Positions 6,822 to 16,058 of a DNA stretch of 33,403 nucleotides are shown here, piece by piece. The notes beneath the pieces were generated by a model. It was given only the letters and a program-made list of their open reading frames with translations. It was not told the DNA's origin and ran no database searches. The stretch comes from CAMQVM01 sp044433405 (GTDB lineage: Bacteria > Bacteroidota > Bacteroidia > Bacteroidales > Rikenellaceae), in assembly GCA_044433405.1 (NCBI GenBank), contig JAWXTQ010000005.1, positions 1 to 33,403 of the forward strand, read 5' to 3'. Position 1 is the first letter of the stretch, and each line of letters starts with the position of its first letter. A program made the translations under genes and the position numbers.

Positions 6822-8138
6822 ATGAGAAAAATTATTATCTCGGCAGTTGCTTTTTTAGCGTGCTTTAGCTCGCAGGCACAGCAACTACAACTCACTATCG
6901 ACGACGCGGTAAGAATTGCGCTTGATGACAATCCTACAATTCAAGTCGCTAATATGGAGATTGAACGTTTTGATTATGTATTGGCTGAGACTAAGGGGAT
7001 GTATTTGCCTTCACTTAGTATTGATGGAACATATAATTACGCCATAGTAGCACAACAGATGTCAAAAAGTATGCAGATTGCAGCTGATGGAACATCAACT
7101 ATATCTGCAGCGTTGAATTTAACAGTGCCACTCTATGCACCTGCAATAGCACGTACACTTACGCTAAATAAGACTCAGATGGCAGCAGCAGTTGAGTCGG
7201 CAAGGGGGTCTAAAATATCTCTTACTTCGGAGGTTAAAAAGGCTTTCTACAACATTCTTTTGGCTGAGCAGTCGTTGAGAGTGTTAGAAGAGAGCTCGGC
7301 AATCTCCAAAAAGAGTGTTGATGATACACAAACTATGTTTGATAATGGTTTAACATCTGAGTACGATTTGCTTACAGCACAGGTTCAATATAGTAACCTT
7401 CAGCCAACAATTGTGCAAACTCGTAATTCGGTAGGTATTGCAAAACTATTGTTAAAGATGTATCTTTCGCTTCCAGAAGAGACTGAGATACTCTTAGAGG
7501 GTTCGCTAGATAATATGCGTGATGTTGTGCTTGGTTACACAAATGATTTATCTACAGACGTGTCGCAAAATAGTGATCTTTTGACACTCGATATTCAATC
7601 GCAGCTATTATCTGATCAACTTAGCCTAACTAAAGCATCGCTTCTTCCAACTTTAGCTGCTTATGGTAGTGCAACCTATTATGGTACAGAGTCGGCAATT
7701 ATCGACTACTCTACATTTTCGGCTAATGGTACCGAATTCTACTCGCAAGTGCCAGTGAATGTTGGTTTGTCGTTGTCAATCCCAATCTTTTCAGGGCTTA
7801 CAAACATAAATAAAACTAGGTCGCTAAAGAATCAAATGGCTCAATTAGATGTTCAAAAAGAGTATGCACAGCAGAGTAAGGTAGTTGAGCTTAAGAGTGC
7901 AATTAGTAATCTTTTGACCGCGCGTGAGAAGATGTTTGCTGAAGAGGCAACAGTTTCGCAAGCTACAAAAGCTTACAACATCTCAAAAACTCGTTATGAT
8001 GCAGGAATTGGTACTATGCTTGAGCTTAATTCGTCTCAACTAGCTCAAACACAGTCAGAGTTGAACTACTCACAAGCGATATATGACTATTTATCGGCTA
8101 AATGTGATTACGATAAAATTATAGGTAAAGAATATTAA
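6822..8138 (+). CDS. TolC-family outer membrane efflux protein
   Basis: The 438-residue protein starts with a Sec signal peptide (about 1-20, ending F-S-S-Q-A-Q). It shows the two-fold TolC repeat: 'LTIDDAVRIALDDNPTIQVA' near 25-45, a long helical region with 'KKAFYNILLAEQSLRVLEES', and a second half with 'PVNVGLSLSIPIFSGLTNIN' followed by helices and 'YDAGIGTMLELNSSQLAQTQ'. TolC trimers form the outer membrane exit duct of tripartite pumps. It lies 15 bp after the TetR gene and 15 bp before the adaptor gene, a complete pump operon. Confidence 0.92.
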   Translation: MRKIIISAVAFLACFSSQAQQLQLTIDDAVRIALDDNPTIQVANMEIERFDYVLAETKGMYLPSLSIDGTYNYAIVAQQMSKSMQIAADGTSTISAALNLTVPLYAPAIARTLTLNKTQMAAAVESARGSKISLTSEVKKAFYNILLAEQSLRVLEESSAISKKSVDDTQTMFDNGLTSEYDLLTAQVQYSNLQPTIVQTRNSVGIAKLLLKMYLSLPEETEILLEGSLDNMRDVVLGYTNDLSTDVSQNSDLLTLDIQSQLLSDQLSLTKASLLPTLAAYGSATYYGTESAIIDYSTFSANGTEFYSQVPVNVGLSLSIPIFSGLTNINKTRSLKNQMAQLDVQKEYAQQSKVVELKSAISNLLTAREKMFAEEATVSQATKAYNISKTRYDAGIGTMLELNSSQLAQTQSELNYSQAIYDYLSAKCDYDKIIGKEY

Positions 8139-8153
8139 AAAATTAAAATAGAA

Positions 8154-9164
8154 ATGAAAAGAGTTATTTATTGTGCAGCTATGCTAGCTGTCATTACAAG
8201 TTGCGGTCAGCAACAGCAACAACAAGCAGTTGTGAGTGAAGAAGTTCCCAAAGTTGCAACTACTACCACTTTAGCCATTGCACAGGTTATTACTATTGAT
8301 GAGACTTATGCCTCAGAAATTAAAGCATACAAAGAGAATATGGTTACTCCAGCAGCTTCTGGTGTTAGAGTAGATGAAATTTTAGTTGAGGTTGGTGATA
8401 GAGTAAAAAAAGGAGAATTGGTTGCTACACTAGATCCTACTCAATACAACCAACAAATGACCTCTCTTAAAAATTTGCGTGCAGATTTTGAGCGTTTAGA
8501 GTCGGTATACAAAGCGGGTGGTATTTCGCTTCAAACTTTAGAGCAATCAAAAACTAATCTTGCTATACAAGAGGAGGTTGCAAAAAATCTAAAAACAAAT
8601 ATCGAGGTTCTTTCGCCTATCACTGGTGTTGTTACAGCTCGTAATACAGAATCTGGTAACTTATTTCTGTCTCAACCTATATTGAATATTATGCAGATTG
8701 ATCAACTTAAAGTGACAGCTGATGTTCCTGAGTTGTATTTTCCTGATGTGAAATTAGGTATGAATGTAGAGCTTACTACTGAGGTGTATCCAGGCGAGGT
8801 GTTTGAAGGAAAAGTTAGTTTGATTGCGCCTGCAATTAATGCTGATGCTCGTACATTTAGTGTTGAGGTGACTTTCCCAAACTCTTCAGAGCGTTTGCGT
8901 CCAGGAATGTTTGGTCGTACAAAATTTTCAATGCGTGAAAAAGCGGGTATCTTAGTTCCAGATATTGCTGTTCAAAAACAGATGGGTACTGACGATCGTT
9001 TTGTGTATGTAAACAACAATGGTGTTGCAGAGCGTAAATCGGTTACAATTGGTCGTCTTGTTGGCTCTCACTACGATATCTTGTCGGGTGTTGAAGTGGG
9101 TGATGAGATTGTTACTACTGCCTTTTCGCGTATCTCTGATGGCACAAAAATAGAAGTAAAATAA
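8154..9164 (+). CDS. RND efflux periplasmic adaptor lipoprotein (HlyD/AcrA family)
   Basis: The 336-residue adaptor carries a lipoprotein signal with I-T-S-C near residue 17, followed by a Gln-rich linker (Q6) and then the beta-barrel/lipoyl/hairpin architecture. The biotinyl-lipoyl-like half-motifs are 'VDEILVEVGDRVKKGELVAT' and 'VLSPITGVVTARNTESG', the coiled hairpin lies between them (about 90-140) and is short, and the barrel domain contains 'ELTTEVYPGEVFEGKVSLI' and 'RLRPGMFGRTKF'. It joins the inner membrane RND pump to the TolC channel. Spacing of 15 bp on both sides supports one transcript. Confidence 0.92.
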   Translation: MKRVIYCAAMLAVITSCGQQQQQQAVVSEEVPKVATTTTLAIAQVITIDETYASEIKAYKENMVTPAASGVRVDEILVEVGDRVKKGELVATLDPTQYNQQMTSLKNLRADFERLESVYKAGGISLQTLEQSKTNLAIQEEVAKNLKTNIEVLSPITGVVTARNTESGNLFLSQPILNIMQIDQLKVTADVPELYFPDVKLGMNVELTTEVYPGEVFEGKVSLIAPAINADARTFSVEVTFPNSSERLRPGMFGRTKFSMREKAGILVPDIAVQKQMGTDDRFVYVNNNGVAERKSVTIGRLVGSHYDILSGVEVGDEIVTTAFSRISDGTKIEVK

Positions 9165-9179
9165 CATAAAAATAGAAAA

Positions 9180-12100
9180 ATGAATATATACGAAACTGCC
9201 GTTAAGAAGCCTATCTCTACCATACTGATTTTTGTTGGTATTATGGTTATGGGGCTTTTTTCGCTGATAAATCTTGCTGTCGATCAATACCCAGAGATTG
9301 ATGTCCCAGTAATATCGGTTATCACCTACTATCCAGGTGCTAACGCTTCGGATGTTGAGACCAATATCACACGTGTTCTTGAGGATAACCTCAATACAGT
9401 TGATGATTTAAAAGAGCTAACATCTACCTCTTCAGATAACTACTCAATTGTTAGTCTAGAGTTTGAGTATGGTATTGACCTTTCAGAGGCTGCTAACGAC
9501 ATTCGCGATGTTGTGAGCCGTACTCAATCACTGCTCCCAGACGATGTTGATTATCCTACAATATTCAAGTTCTCGTCATCTATGATGCCAGTAATCATGT
9601 TTGCTATTACTGCTGATGAGAGTTATCAAGCTTTAGATAAAATCCTTGACGATGAGATGGTTAATGTCTTAAATCGTATTAATGGGGTTGGTTCTGTAAG
9701 TGTGATTGCTGCGCCAGCGCGCGAGATTCAGGTTAATATTGACCCACGCAAAGCCGACGCTTATGGTTTGACTGTAGAGAGTATAGGTGCAATTATTGGA
9801 GCTGAAAATGTTAATATCCCAGCAGGTACAATCGACCTAGGTAACAGCACTTTCAATATTAAATCTGATGGAGAGTTTGAAGAGAGCTCAGAATTGAGAG
9901 ATATTATTGTAGCAAATCATGGTGGACGCGTCGTAAGATTATCTGATGTTGCACAGATTAAAGATACTCTTGAAACTTCAACAATGGATGAGCGTATCAA
10001 TGGTCGTCAAGGTGTTCGTGTGATGGTTCAAAAACAGTCAGGTGCAAATACAGTAAGCATCGTAAATGCTATCAACGAGGCGATGCCAGCAATTGGGGCA
10101 GCTTTGCCTAGTGATGTTGATGTTACAACAATCTATGAGTCAGCAACAGAGGTGAACAACAGTATCAACTCTCTTTCTGAGACTATCATGTATGCTTTTA
10201 TCTTCGTTATTCTTGTCGTTATGACATTCTTAGGGCGTTGGAGGGCAACGTTTATTATATGTCTTACTATTCCAATATCGTTGATTTGTTCCTTTGTCTA
10301 CCTTTACGCAACAGGTTCAACGCTTAATATCATATCTCTTTCGTCGCTCTCAATTGCGATTGGTATGGTGGTGGATGATGCTATTGTTGTGCTTGAAAAT
10401 ATCACTACTCATATCGAGAAGGGTTCTAGTCCTAAAGAGGCTGCAATATATGGTACAAATGAGGTGTGGCTCTCTGTAATTGCTACTACACTTGTAGTTG
10501 TTGCGGTGTTCCTTCCTCTTACGATGTTATCGGGTATGGCAGGTATTCTATTCCGTGAGCTAGGTTGGATTGTTACAATCGTTGTTTGTGTCTCTACAGC
10601 AGCTGCAATTACACTTACTCCTATGCTTTCGGCTTACATTCTATCTTCAAAAGGAGGCGAGCACGACTATAAAGGTTTAGGTATTGTTTACAAACCTATA
10701 GACAAAACGTTAGATTGGTTAGATCGTACCTATGCGAAGATGTTACGCGTGGTTTTAGCTCATCGTTTAATTACTATGACGCTTGTAGCTCTGACATTTG
10801 TTGGTTCGTTAGCCATTATGGGCTCTGGAAAAATTCCTACTGAGTTCTTCCCATCAAACGACAATGACCGTATGAGTGCCGTGGTTAAGATGGAGCAGAA
10901 TGTTTCGGTAGAGTATACTGCAAAAATTGCACGACAAATCGACAATATCATCTATGATAAATATCCTGAAATTATTGTTGTTTCGGCTTCGGCAGGTGCT
11001 AACTCTTCAAGTGATGCATACTCAGCAATGACAACTACAGGTTCGCATATCATTAATTACACCCTTAGGTTTGTCTCTGCTGACGAGCGTGACCGTTCTA
11101 TCTTTGAGATTGCTGACCTATTGCGTGAGGATTTAGATAAGATACCTGAGGTTAGAGATTATAGTGTAACTCCAGGTGGCTCTTCTGGTCCAAGTGGTGC
11201 AACAACTGCCGATATCAAAATTATTGGCCATGATATGGACTTGACAAATGTAGTAGCTACTGAAATTAAAGATTTGGCTAGATCGGTGTCAGGTTTACGT
11301 GACGTGCAACTTTCGCGTGAGGATTTACGCCCTGAGTTGGATGTTAAGTTTGACAGAGAGAAACTATCTCAATATGGTATTACCTACTATTCTGCAGCGT
11401 ATGCTGTTCGTAATAGAATTAACGGACTTACAGCAAGTGTATATCGTGAGGATGGTGATGAGTATGATATTGTGGTTCGTTATGATGAGCAGTATCGCAC
11501 AGCTCTTTCAGATGTAGAGAATATCACACTTACTTCTGTAACTGGTCGTCAGATTCCACTTAAAAATGTGGCAACAATCACAACTGTTGATGCAGCGCCA
11601 TCTATTGAGCGTGAGAATCGCCAACGTATTGTGAGCGTTCAAGGCTCGCTGGGTGATGGAGTAGCATTGAGTGATGTTACGGGTGAGCTACAAGCAATAA
11701 TCGACAACTATGATGTGCCTGATGGTGTATTCTTAGAGGTGGGAGGTACAATCGAAGATCAACAAGAGTCGTTTAGTGACCTTATGCTTCTGTTTGTTCT
11801 TATTGTAATTTTAGTTTATATTGTGATGGCAACTCAATTTGAGTCTTTGTTATTCCCATTCATAATTATGTTTACTATTCCGCTAGCATTTACAGGGGTT
11901 ATCTTAGCTCTTTATATTAGTGGCACAACTCTTTCGATAATTGCACTTATTGGAGCAATTATGTTGGTGGGTATTGTAACTAAAAATGGTATTGTGATGG
12001 TTGACTATATGAACCTTCTTGTTGAACGTGGTTCTACAGTTTACAATGCCGTTATTGACGGTGGTAATAGCCGTTTACGTCCAGTATTGATGACATCGTT

Positions 12101-12329
12101 TACTACAATTTTGGGTATGATGCCAATGGCATTATCGTCGGATGCTAGTGCTGCTACATGGCGACCAATGGGTATTGCAGTAATTGGAGGACTTACATTC
12201 TCTACAATGCTAACGCTACTTGTAGTGCCTGTTTTCTACTCGGTTTTTGTAAATCACAAAATCAAGCGCGATTTGAAAAAACACAAACAAGCAGAGGCTG
12301 AAATGGCAGAATTAGAGGCTAACTTATAA
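9180..12329 (+). CDS. RND multidrug efflux permease (AcrB/HAE1-like)
   Basis: At 1049 residues this is a full-length RND pump of twelve membrane helices and two large periplasmic loops. Family features visible: N-terminal helix start 'AVKKPISTILIF', first porter domain 'DQYPEIDVPVISV', TM4 with the proton-relay pair D399-D400 in 'GMVVDDAIVVLENI', the repeat of that region in the second half ('LVGIVTKNGIVMVDYMN'), and 'RLRPVLMTSF'. The cytoplasmic tail is charged. The substrate cannot be told from sequence; the organic-compound (HAE1) class is more likely than metal export because there is no metal-site signature. The gene is followed 17 bp later by a PII-like gene. Confidence 0.94.
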   Translation: MNIYETAVKKPISTILIFVGIMVMGLFSLINLAVDQYPEIDVPVISVITYYPGANASDVETNITRVLEDNLNTVDDLKELTSTSSDNYSIVSLEFEYGIDLSEAANDIRDVVSRTQSLLPDDVDYPTIFKFSSSMMPVIMFAITADESYQALDKILDDEMVNVLNRINGVGSVSVIAAPAREIQVNIDPRKADAYGLTVESIGAIIGAENVNIPAGTIDLGNSTFNIKSDGEFEESSELRDIIVANHGGRVVRLSDVAQIKDTLETSTMDERINGRQGVRVMVQKQSGANTVSIVNAINEAMPAIGAALPSDVDVTTIYESATEVNNSINSLSETIMYAFIFVILVVMTFLGRWRATFIICLTIPISLICSFVYLYATGSTLNIISLSSLSIAIGMVVDDAIVVLENITTHIEKGSSPKEAAIYGTNEVWLSVIATTLVVVAVFLPLTMLSGMAGILFRELGWIVTIVVCVSTAAAITLTPMLSAYILSSKGGEHDYKGLGIVYKPIDKTLDWLDRTYAKMLRVVLAHRLITMTLVALTFVGSLAIMGSGKIPTEFFPSNDNDRMSAVVKMEQNVSVEYTAKIARQIDNIIYDKYPEIIVVSASAGANSSSDAYSAMTTTGSHIINYTLRFVSADERDRSIFEIADLLREDLDKIPEVRDYSVTPGGSSGPSGATTADIKIIGHDMDLTNVVATEIKDLARSVSGLRDVQLSREDLRPELDVKFDREKLSQYGITYYSAAYAVRNRINGLTASVYREDGDEYDIVVRYDEQYRTALSDVENITLTSVTGRQIPLKNVATITTVDAAPSIERENRQRIVSVQGSLGDGVALSDVTGELQAIIDNYDVPDGVFLEVGGTIEDQQESFSDLMLLFVLIVILVYIVMATQFESLLFPFIIMFTIPLAFTGVILALYISGTTLSIIALIGAIMLVGIVTKNGIVMVDYMNLLVERGSTVYNAVIDGGNSRLRPVLMTSFTTILGMMPMALSSDASAATWRPMGIAVIGGLTFSTMLTLLVVPVFYSVFVNHKIKRDLKKHKQAEAEMAELEANL

Positions 12330-12346
12330 TAAAATTATTATCAAAA

Positions 12347-12640
12347 ATGAAAGCAGTATTTATATCATACAATCAAGCTCTCACAGAGAGAGTTCATAAA
12401 ATACTTGATGATTTGTCAATTAGAGGATTTACAAAATGGGCTTTAACCGAAGGGCGAGGCACTGTTGATGGTGAACCTCACCACGGTACTCACACTTGGC
12501 CATCTATGAATGCTTCGATTATGACTATCGTTGAGGACGAAAAAGTAGAACCGCTTATGGCAGCACTCCGCAGAATGGACGAGTTGACCAAAATGCAAGG
12601 CTCTCGCGCATTTGTTTGGAATATTGAGCAGATGAGCTAG
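12347..12640 (+). CDS. Small PII-like protein at the end of the RND operon
   Basis: The 97-residue cytoplasmic protein looks like a PII/CutA-type ferredoxin-like fold. It starts with the strand 'MKAVFISYNQAL' and a helix 'TERVHKILDDLSI', continues with a Gly-rich T-loop-like stretch 'EGRGTVDGEPHHGTHTWPS' (19 residues, three His), and ends with 'ASIMTIVEDEKVEPLMAALR'. As far as I recall, similar proteins sit at the ends of RND operons in Bacteroidetes, and DUF3240 proteins do so in proteobacterial metal pumps. A role in sensing or modulating the pump is inferred. The His cluster suggests a metal or nucleotide ligand but does not prove one. It is 17 bp downstream of the permease. Confidence 0.7.
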   Translation: MKAVFISYNQALTERVHKILDDLSIRGFTKWALTEGRGTVDGEPHHGTHTWPSMNASIMTIVEDEKVEPLMAALRRMDELTKMQGSRAFVWNIEQMS

Positions 12641-12665
12641 GCTTTAAGTTGCTAGTTTAGCTATC

Positions 12666-12682
12666 GGTAACCACGAGTTACC
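12666..12682. repeat. Small hairpin ahead of element C
   Basis: GGTAAC-CACGA-GTTACC forms a perfect 6-bp stem 26 bp after the stop of the PII-like gene. No T tract follows it directly. It may act with the element C hairpin as an operon-end structure. Confidence 0.5.
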
Positions 12683-12692
12683 AGACAATTTT

Positions 12693-12759
12693 AAATAATA
12701 GGTTTTAATTTCTTATACTTCGTGCCTACTGTATGGAGAGGAAATTAAAACCTATTGTT
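12693..12759. repeat. Element C: solitary copy of the long hairpin shared with A and B
   Basis: A perfect 16-bp inverted repeat (12697-12712 with 12741-12756) encloses TTATACT...CCTAC..GTATGG, the interior conserved in A and B. The stem can extend about three pairs with one G-T wobble. Compared with A, one stem base is changed T to A and its partner A to T, so pairing is kept. The rest of the element is missing here. It lies 56 bp after the last gene of the RND operon; the remaining gap to 12889 shows no gene. Confidence 0.8.
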
Positions 12760-12888
12760 GTTTTGTTTGAATATGAGTGTTAATTATAGATTATTTTTAT
12801 TACTTTTACAGCGTGGTATGAGAAAACAAATGTAATTTAGTAGTTTTTTATGCTTTACAACCACTAAATAAAAGAAAGAGACGTTATC

Positions 12889-15800
12889 ATGAAGAAAAAT
12901 CTATGCCTGATTTTTATAGTTGTTAGCTGTGTAGCTACAATTAATTGTGCCTTTGGGCAAACAACATTTTCGCAAAGAGGTGAAATAATGAAAACATACG
13001 GATATTCTGATCCTGATCCTATTGCCAATCCTGCAAAGCCAATTTATCCCTATTTTAGGTTTGATGGGTTTACGTCAGAGGGTAGTGATCAGCAGTGGCA
13101 GGTTGTTGAATTAGAGAATCAATATATAAAAGTGAAAATAACACCTGAGATAGGGGGTAAAATTTGGGGTGCGATAGAGAAGCAGAGCGGACACGACTTT
13201 ATATATGATAATGATGTTGTGAAATTTAGAGATATCGCAATGCGTGGCCCTTGGGTGTCTGGTGGTATCGAAATTAATTTTGGAATTATTGGTCACGCAC
13301 CATGGAGCTCCTCTCCAGTAGATTATATCGTAAGAGAGAATAACGACGGTAGTGTGAGCTGCATTGTTGGTACACTTGACCTTGTTACGCGTGCGTGGTG
13401 GAGTTGTGAGATAAAGCTAGAGTCAGACAAAGCCTATTTTACCACCTCTACAAAGTGGTATAACCCAACACTCTTGTCAAAACCCTATTATCACTGGATG
13501 AATGCAGGGTATGACCAAACTGAGCAGATGGGGTTCTATTTTCCTGGTGATACCTATATTGGTCATAATGGCAATAATCACTCTTGGCCTTATGATAGCG
13601 AGGGTAGAGATATTTCAAAATATAGTGAGAATAATTTCGGATCTTCAAAAAGCTACCATATAACTGGAGCTACCTCTGACTATTATGCTGCCTATTGGCC
13701 AGAAAACGAGTTTGGTAGTGTTCATTACTCTCCTTATGGAGAGAAATTAGGGATGAAGATATTTCTATGGGGTTTAGCTCGTTCGGGTATGATATGGGAA
13801 GATTTGCTTACCGACAACTCTGGTCAATATGTGGAGCTGCAATCAGGTAGGTTATTCAATCAAGAGACTGATCAGAGTGCTAATACACCATTTAAGCATT
13901 TTACACTGCAGGGGGCTGCATGTGAGAGTTTTACAGAGTATTGGTATCCAATAAAAAACACTAAAGGGGTGTTGACTACCAATAAATATGCAACAGTAAA
14001 TATCACTATTGACAATAGTGAGACAAAGTTTCATATATCGCCACTACAGGCAATCAATGACAAAGTAACAATTAAAAATAATGGTAAAATTATCTTTCAA
14101 CAACATCTGTCACTTCAGCCAATGGAGAGTTTCGAAAGTGCCATTGAGGCGGTCTCTGACGGTGAGTTAGAGGTGGTGATTGGTGATAACCTTTTGGTCT
14201 ATTCGCAGGAGTATGTTAAGCCTACATCGCGCCCTCGTGAGATTGAAAAAAGCTTTGATAAAAACTCATTGTATGGTCGCTATGTATCTGCACTGCAGCA
14301 CATATCTGTAAAACATTATGATGTCGCAAGAGGGCTGTTGGAGAGTGTATTAGCCGAAGATTCAAACTATGCGCCTGCTCTCAATAGTCTCTCTTCTATT
14401 TACATCTTTAAAGGAGAGTACAAAAAAGCCAAAGAGTTGGCTCTTAAATCATTGTCGATAGACACTTACGATGCAGATGCTAATCTTATGTATGGCTTAT
14501 CTAGTGGATACCTTGGAGAGAGTGTGGATGCAATTGATGGTTATGCAGTTGCATCGCTCAGTAGCTCACATAGAGTAGCTGCATATATAGGTTTGGCAAA
14601 GGAGTATGCAAAGAGAGCTATGTGGGAGAGAGTAGTTGAGTATTGTTTGAAAATAGATGCCCTAGAGAGGGGAAATAGTGATGCAGCGCAGATGTTGTGC
14701 GTAGCATACAGAAAGATGGGTAGTGGTGATATGGCTGCAAAAACTATCGCTCAGCTCGAGCTTTTTGAGCCGCTTAATCACTTTGCTCGATTTGAAAAGT
14801 ATATGTTGACTCATAGCTCAGTCGATGAATTTATTGCAGCTGTTCGCTCTGAGCTTAAGCATGAGATTTTCTTAGAAATGGGAATTTGGTATGAGTCGCT
14901 AGGTTTGACCTGTGATGCTTTGGAGCTGTATGAAGTTGCAGGTAATCATCCCCAGATTCTTTTCCACAAGGCCTACAACAAGTATTTATTAGGGCAAGAT
15001 GATGCGCTAGATGTGCTAGCGATGGCAAACGAGGCTTCTGCTGAGTTTGTGTTCCCATTTAGGTATGAATCACTAGAGCTGTTTGAGTGGGCTGCAAAGA
15101 CGAGTGATAGTTGGAAAAGTAAATACTACCTAGCACTGCTAAAATGGCATCTTGGCGACAAAGAGACAGCAGAGGTGCTTCTTGATGAGCTAGGCAATAC
15201 ACCCGATTATGCACCATTCTACATTACTCGCTCAATGTTAAAAGAGGGTGAGGATTGTTTAGCTGATCTCCTTAAATCGGAGAGTTTGGAGGAGAGTTGG
15301 CGAATAGGTTCGTTGCTTATCAAGGAGTATAAAAAACAGGGATTAATAGAGCAAATGATGAGTGTTGCCACAAAGTATAAAAAATTATATGGCGATGATT
15401 TTAGGTTAGGAATGGCTTATGTGCCAGTGTTGATTCAAACAAAACAGTATAAGGCAGCCCTTAAATATTTAGAGAATGTAGAGATAATTCCTTATGAGGG
15501 GGCAAATGAGGGGCGTACTATGTATCGCGATTGTAACCTTTATATGGCTCTTGAGGCTCTAGAGAAGGAGCGATATAGTGAGGCTATCGAGGCAGTAGAG
15601 CGATCGTTTATCTGGATTGAAAACCTTGGTGTAGGAAAGCCTTATGATGAGGATATTGACAATAGAACAGAGAATTATATTTTGGCATATTGCTACTCAA
15701 AATTGGGTGATCCAGTGAGAGCTAGTGCGCTTTATCGTGAAGTTGCCGACTACACTAAGTTTAATAATAGTAACACCATCTTAACACTCTTGTCGTTACG

Positions 15801-16047
15801 TAGCCTTGGCGAGCAGGCCAAAGCAGAGGAGCTTTTAGGTAGGTATCTAGAAAAAAACAACAATAAGCAGGTTGCGCAGTGGGCTGAATTTATATATAAT
15901 GGTGAACTAGAGAAGGCTGACTCTCTATTTGATAGTAGTAACACCCAAGGTCAAATAGGAATATTTGGGGCGAATAACTTTAATGACTACAACTTCATAT
16001 CAATAGTGAAAGAGGTTGTGAAGCTTAAAATAGATAATAATAACTAG
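12889..16047 (+). CDS. Secreted DUF5107 and tetratricopeptide-repeat protein
   Basis: The 1052-residue protein has a Sec signal (about 1-24, 'NCAFGQ' near the cut). The N-terminal part (about 40-360) matches DUF5107, a galactose-mutarotase-like beta fold: 'ITPEIGGKIWGAIEKQSGHD' (20 residues), 'MRGPWVSGGIEINFG', 'YYHWMNAGYD' and 'GLARSGMIWEDLL' with many aromatic and His residues expected of a sugar-binding site. From about 440 onward come many TPR-like helices, for example 'APALNSLSSIYIFKGEYKKA' and 'ILAYCYSKLGDPVRASALYR'. Related proteins are linked to carbohydrate processing, but no catalytic activity can be assigned. The final residues are Asn-rich. It precedes the acyl-CoA ligase by 11 bp. 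Confidence 0.8.
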   Translation: MKKNLCLIFIVVSCVATINCAFGQTTFSQRGEIMKTYGYSDPDPIANPAKPIYPYFRFDGFTSEGSDQQWQVVELENQYIKVKITPEIGGKIWGAIEKQSGHDFIYDNDVVKFRDIAMRGPWVSGGIEINFGIIGHAPWSSSPVDYIVRENNDGSVSCIVGTLDLVTRAWWSCEIKLESDKAYFTTSTKWYNPTLLSKPYYHWMNAGYDQTEQMGFYFPGDTYIGHNGNNHSWPYDSEGRDISKYSENNFGSSKSYHITGATSDYYAAYWPENEFGSVHYSPYGEKLGMKIFLWGLARSGMIWEDLLTDNSGQYVELQSGRLFNQETDQSANTPFKHFTLQGAACESFTEYWYPIKNTKGVLTTNKYATVNITIDNSETKFHISPLQAINDKVTIKNNGKIIFQQHLSLQPMESFESAIEAVSDGELEVVIGDNLLVYSQEYVKPTSRPREIEKSFDKNSLYGRYVSALQHISVKHYDVARGLLESVLAEDSNYAPALNSLSSIYIFKGEYKKAKELALKSLSIDTYDADANLMYGLSSGYLGESVDAIDGYAVASLSSSHRVAAYIGLAKEYAKRAMWERVVEYCLKIDALERGNSDAAQMLCVAYRKMGSGDMAAKTIAQLELFEPLNHFARFEKYMLTHSSVDEFIAAVRSELKHEIFLEMGIWYESLGLTCDALELYEVAGNHPQILFHKAYNKYLLGQDDALDVLAMANEASAEFVFPFRYESLELFEWAAKTSDSWKSKYYLALLKWHLGDKETAEVLLDELGNTPDYAPFYITRSMLKEGEDCLADLLKSESLEESWRIGSLLIKEYKKQGLIEQMMSVATKYKKLYGDDFRLGMAYVPVLIQTKQYKAALKYLENVEIIPYEGANEGRTMYRDCNLYMALEALEKERYSEAIEAVERSFIWIENLGVGKPYDEDIDNRTENYILAYCYSKLGDPVRASALYREVADYTKFNNSNTILTLLSLRSLGEQAKAEELLGRYLEKNNNKQVAQWAEFIYNGELEKADSLFDSSNTQGQIGIFGANNFNDYNFISIVKEVVKLKIDNNN

Positions 16048-16058
16048 AAAATATATTT

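Noticed and set aside
10294..10479. Plus-strand frames of 60-70 codons inside the RND gene (also 11299-11517)
   Set aside because: Out-of-frame shadows of a well-supported gene.
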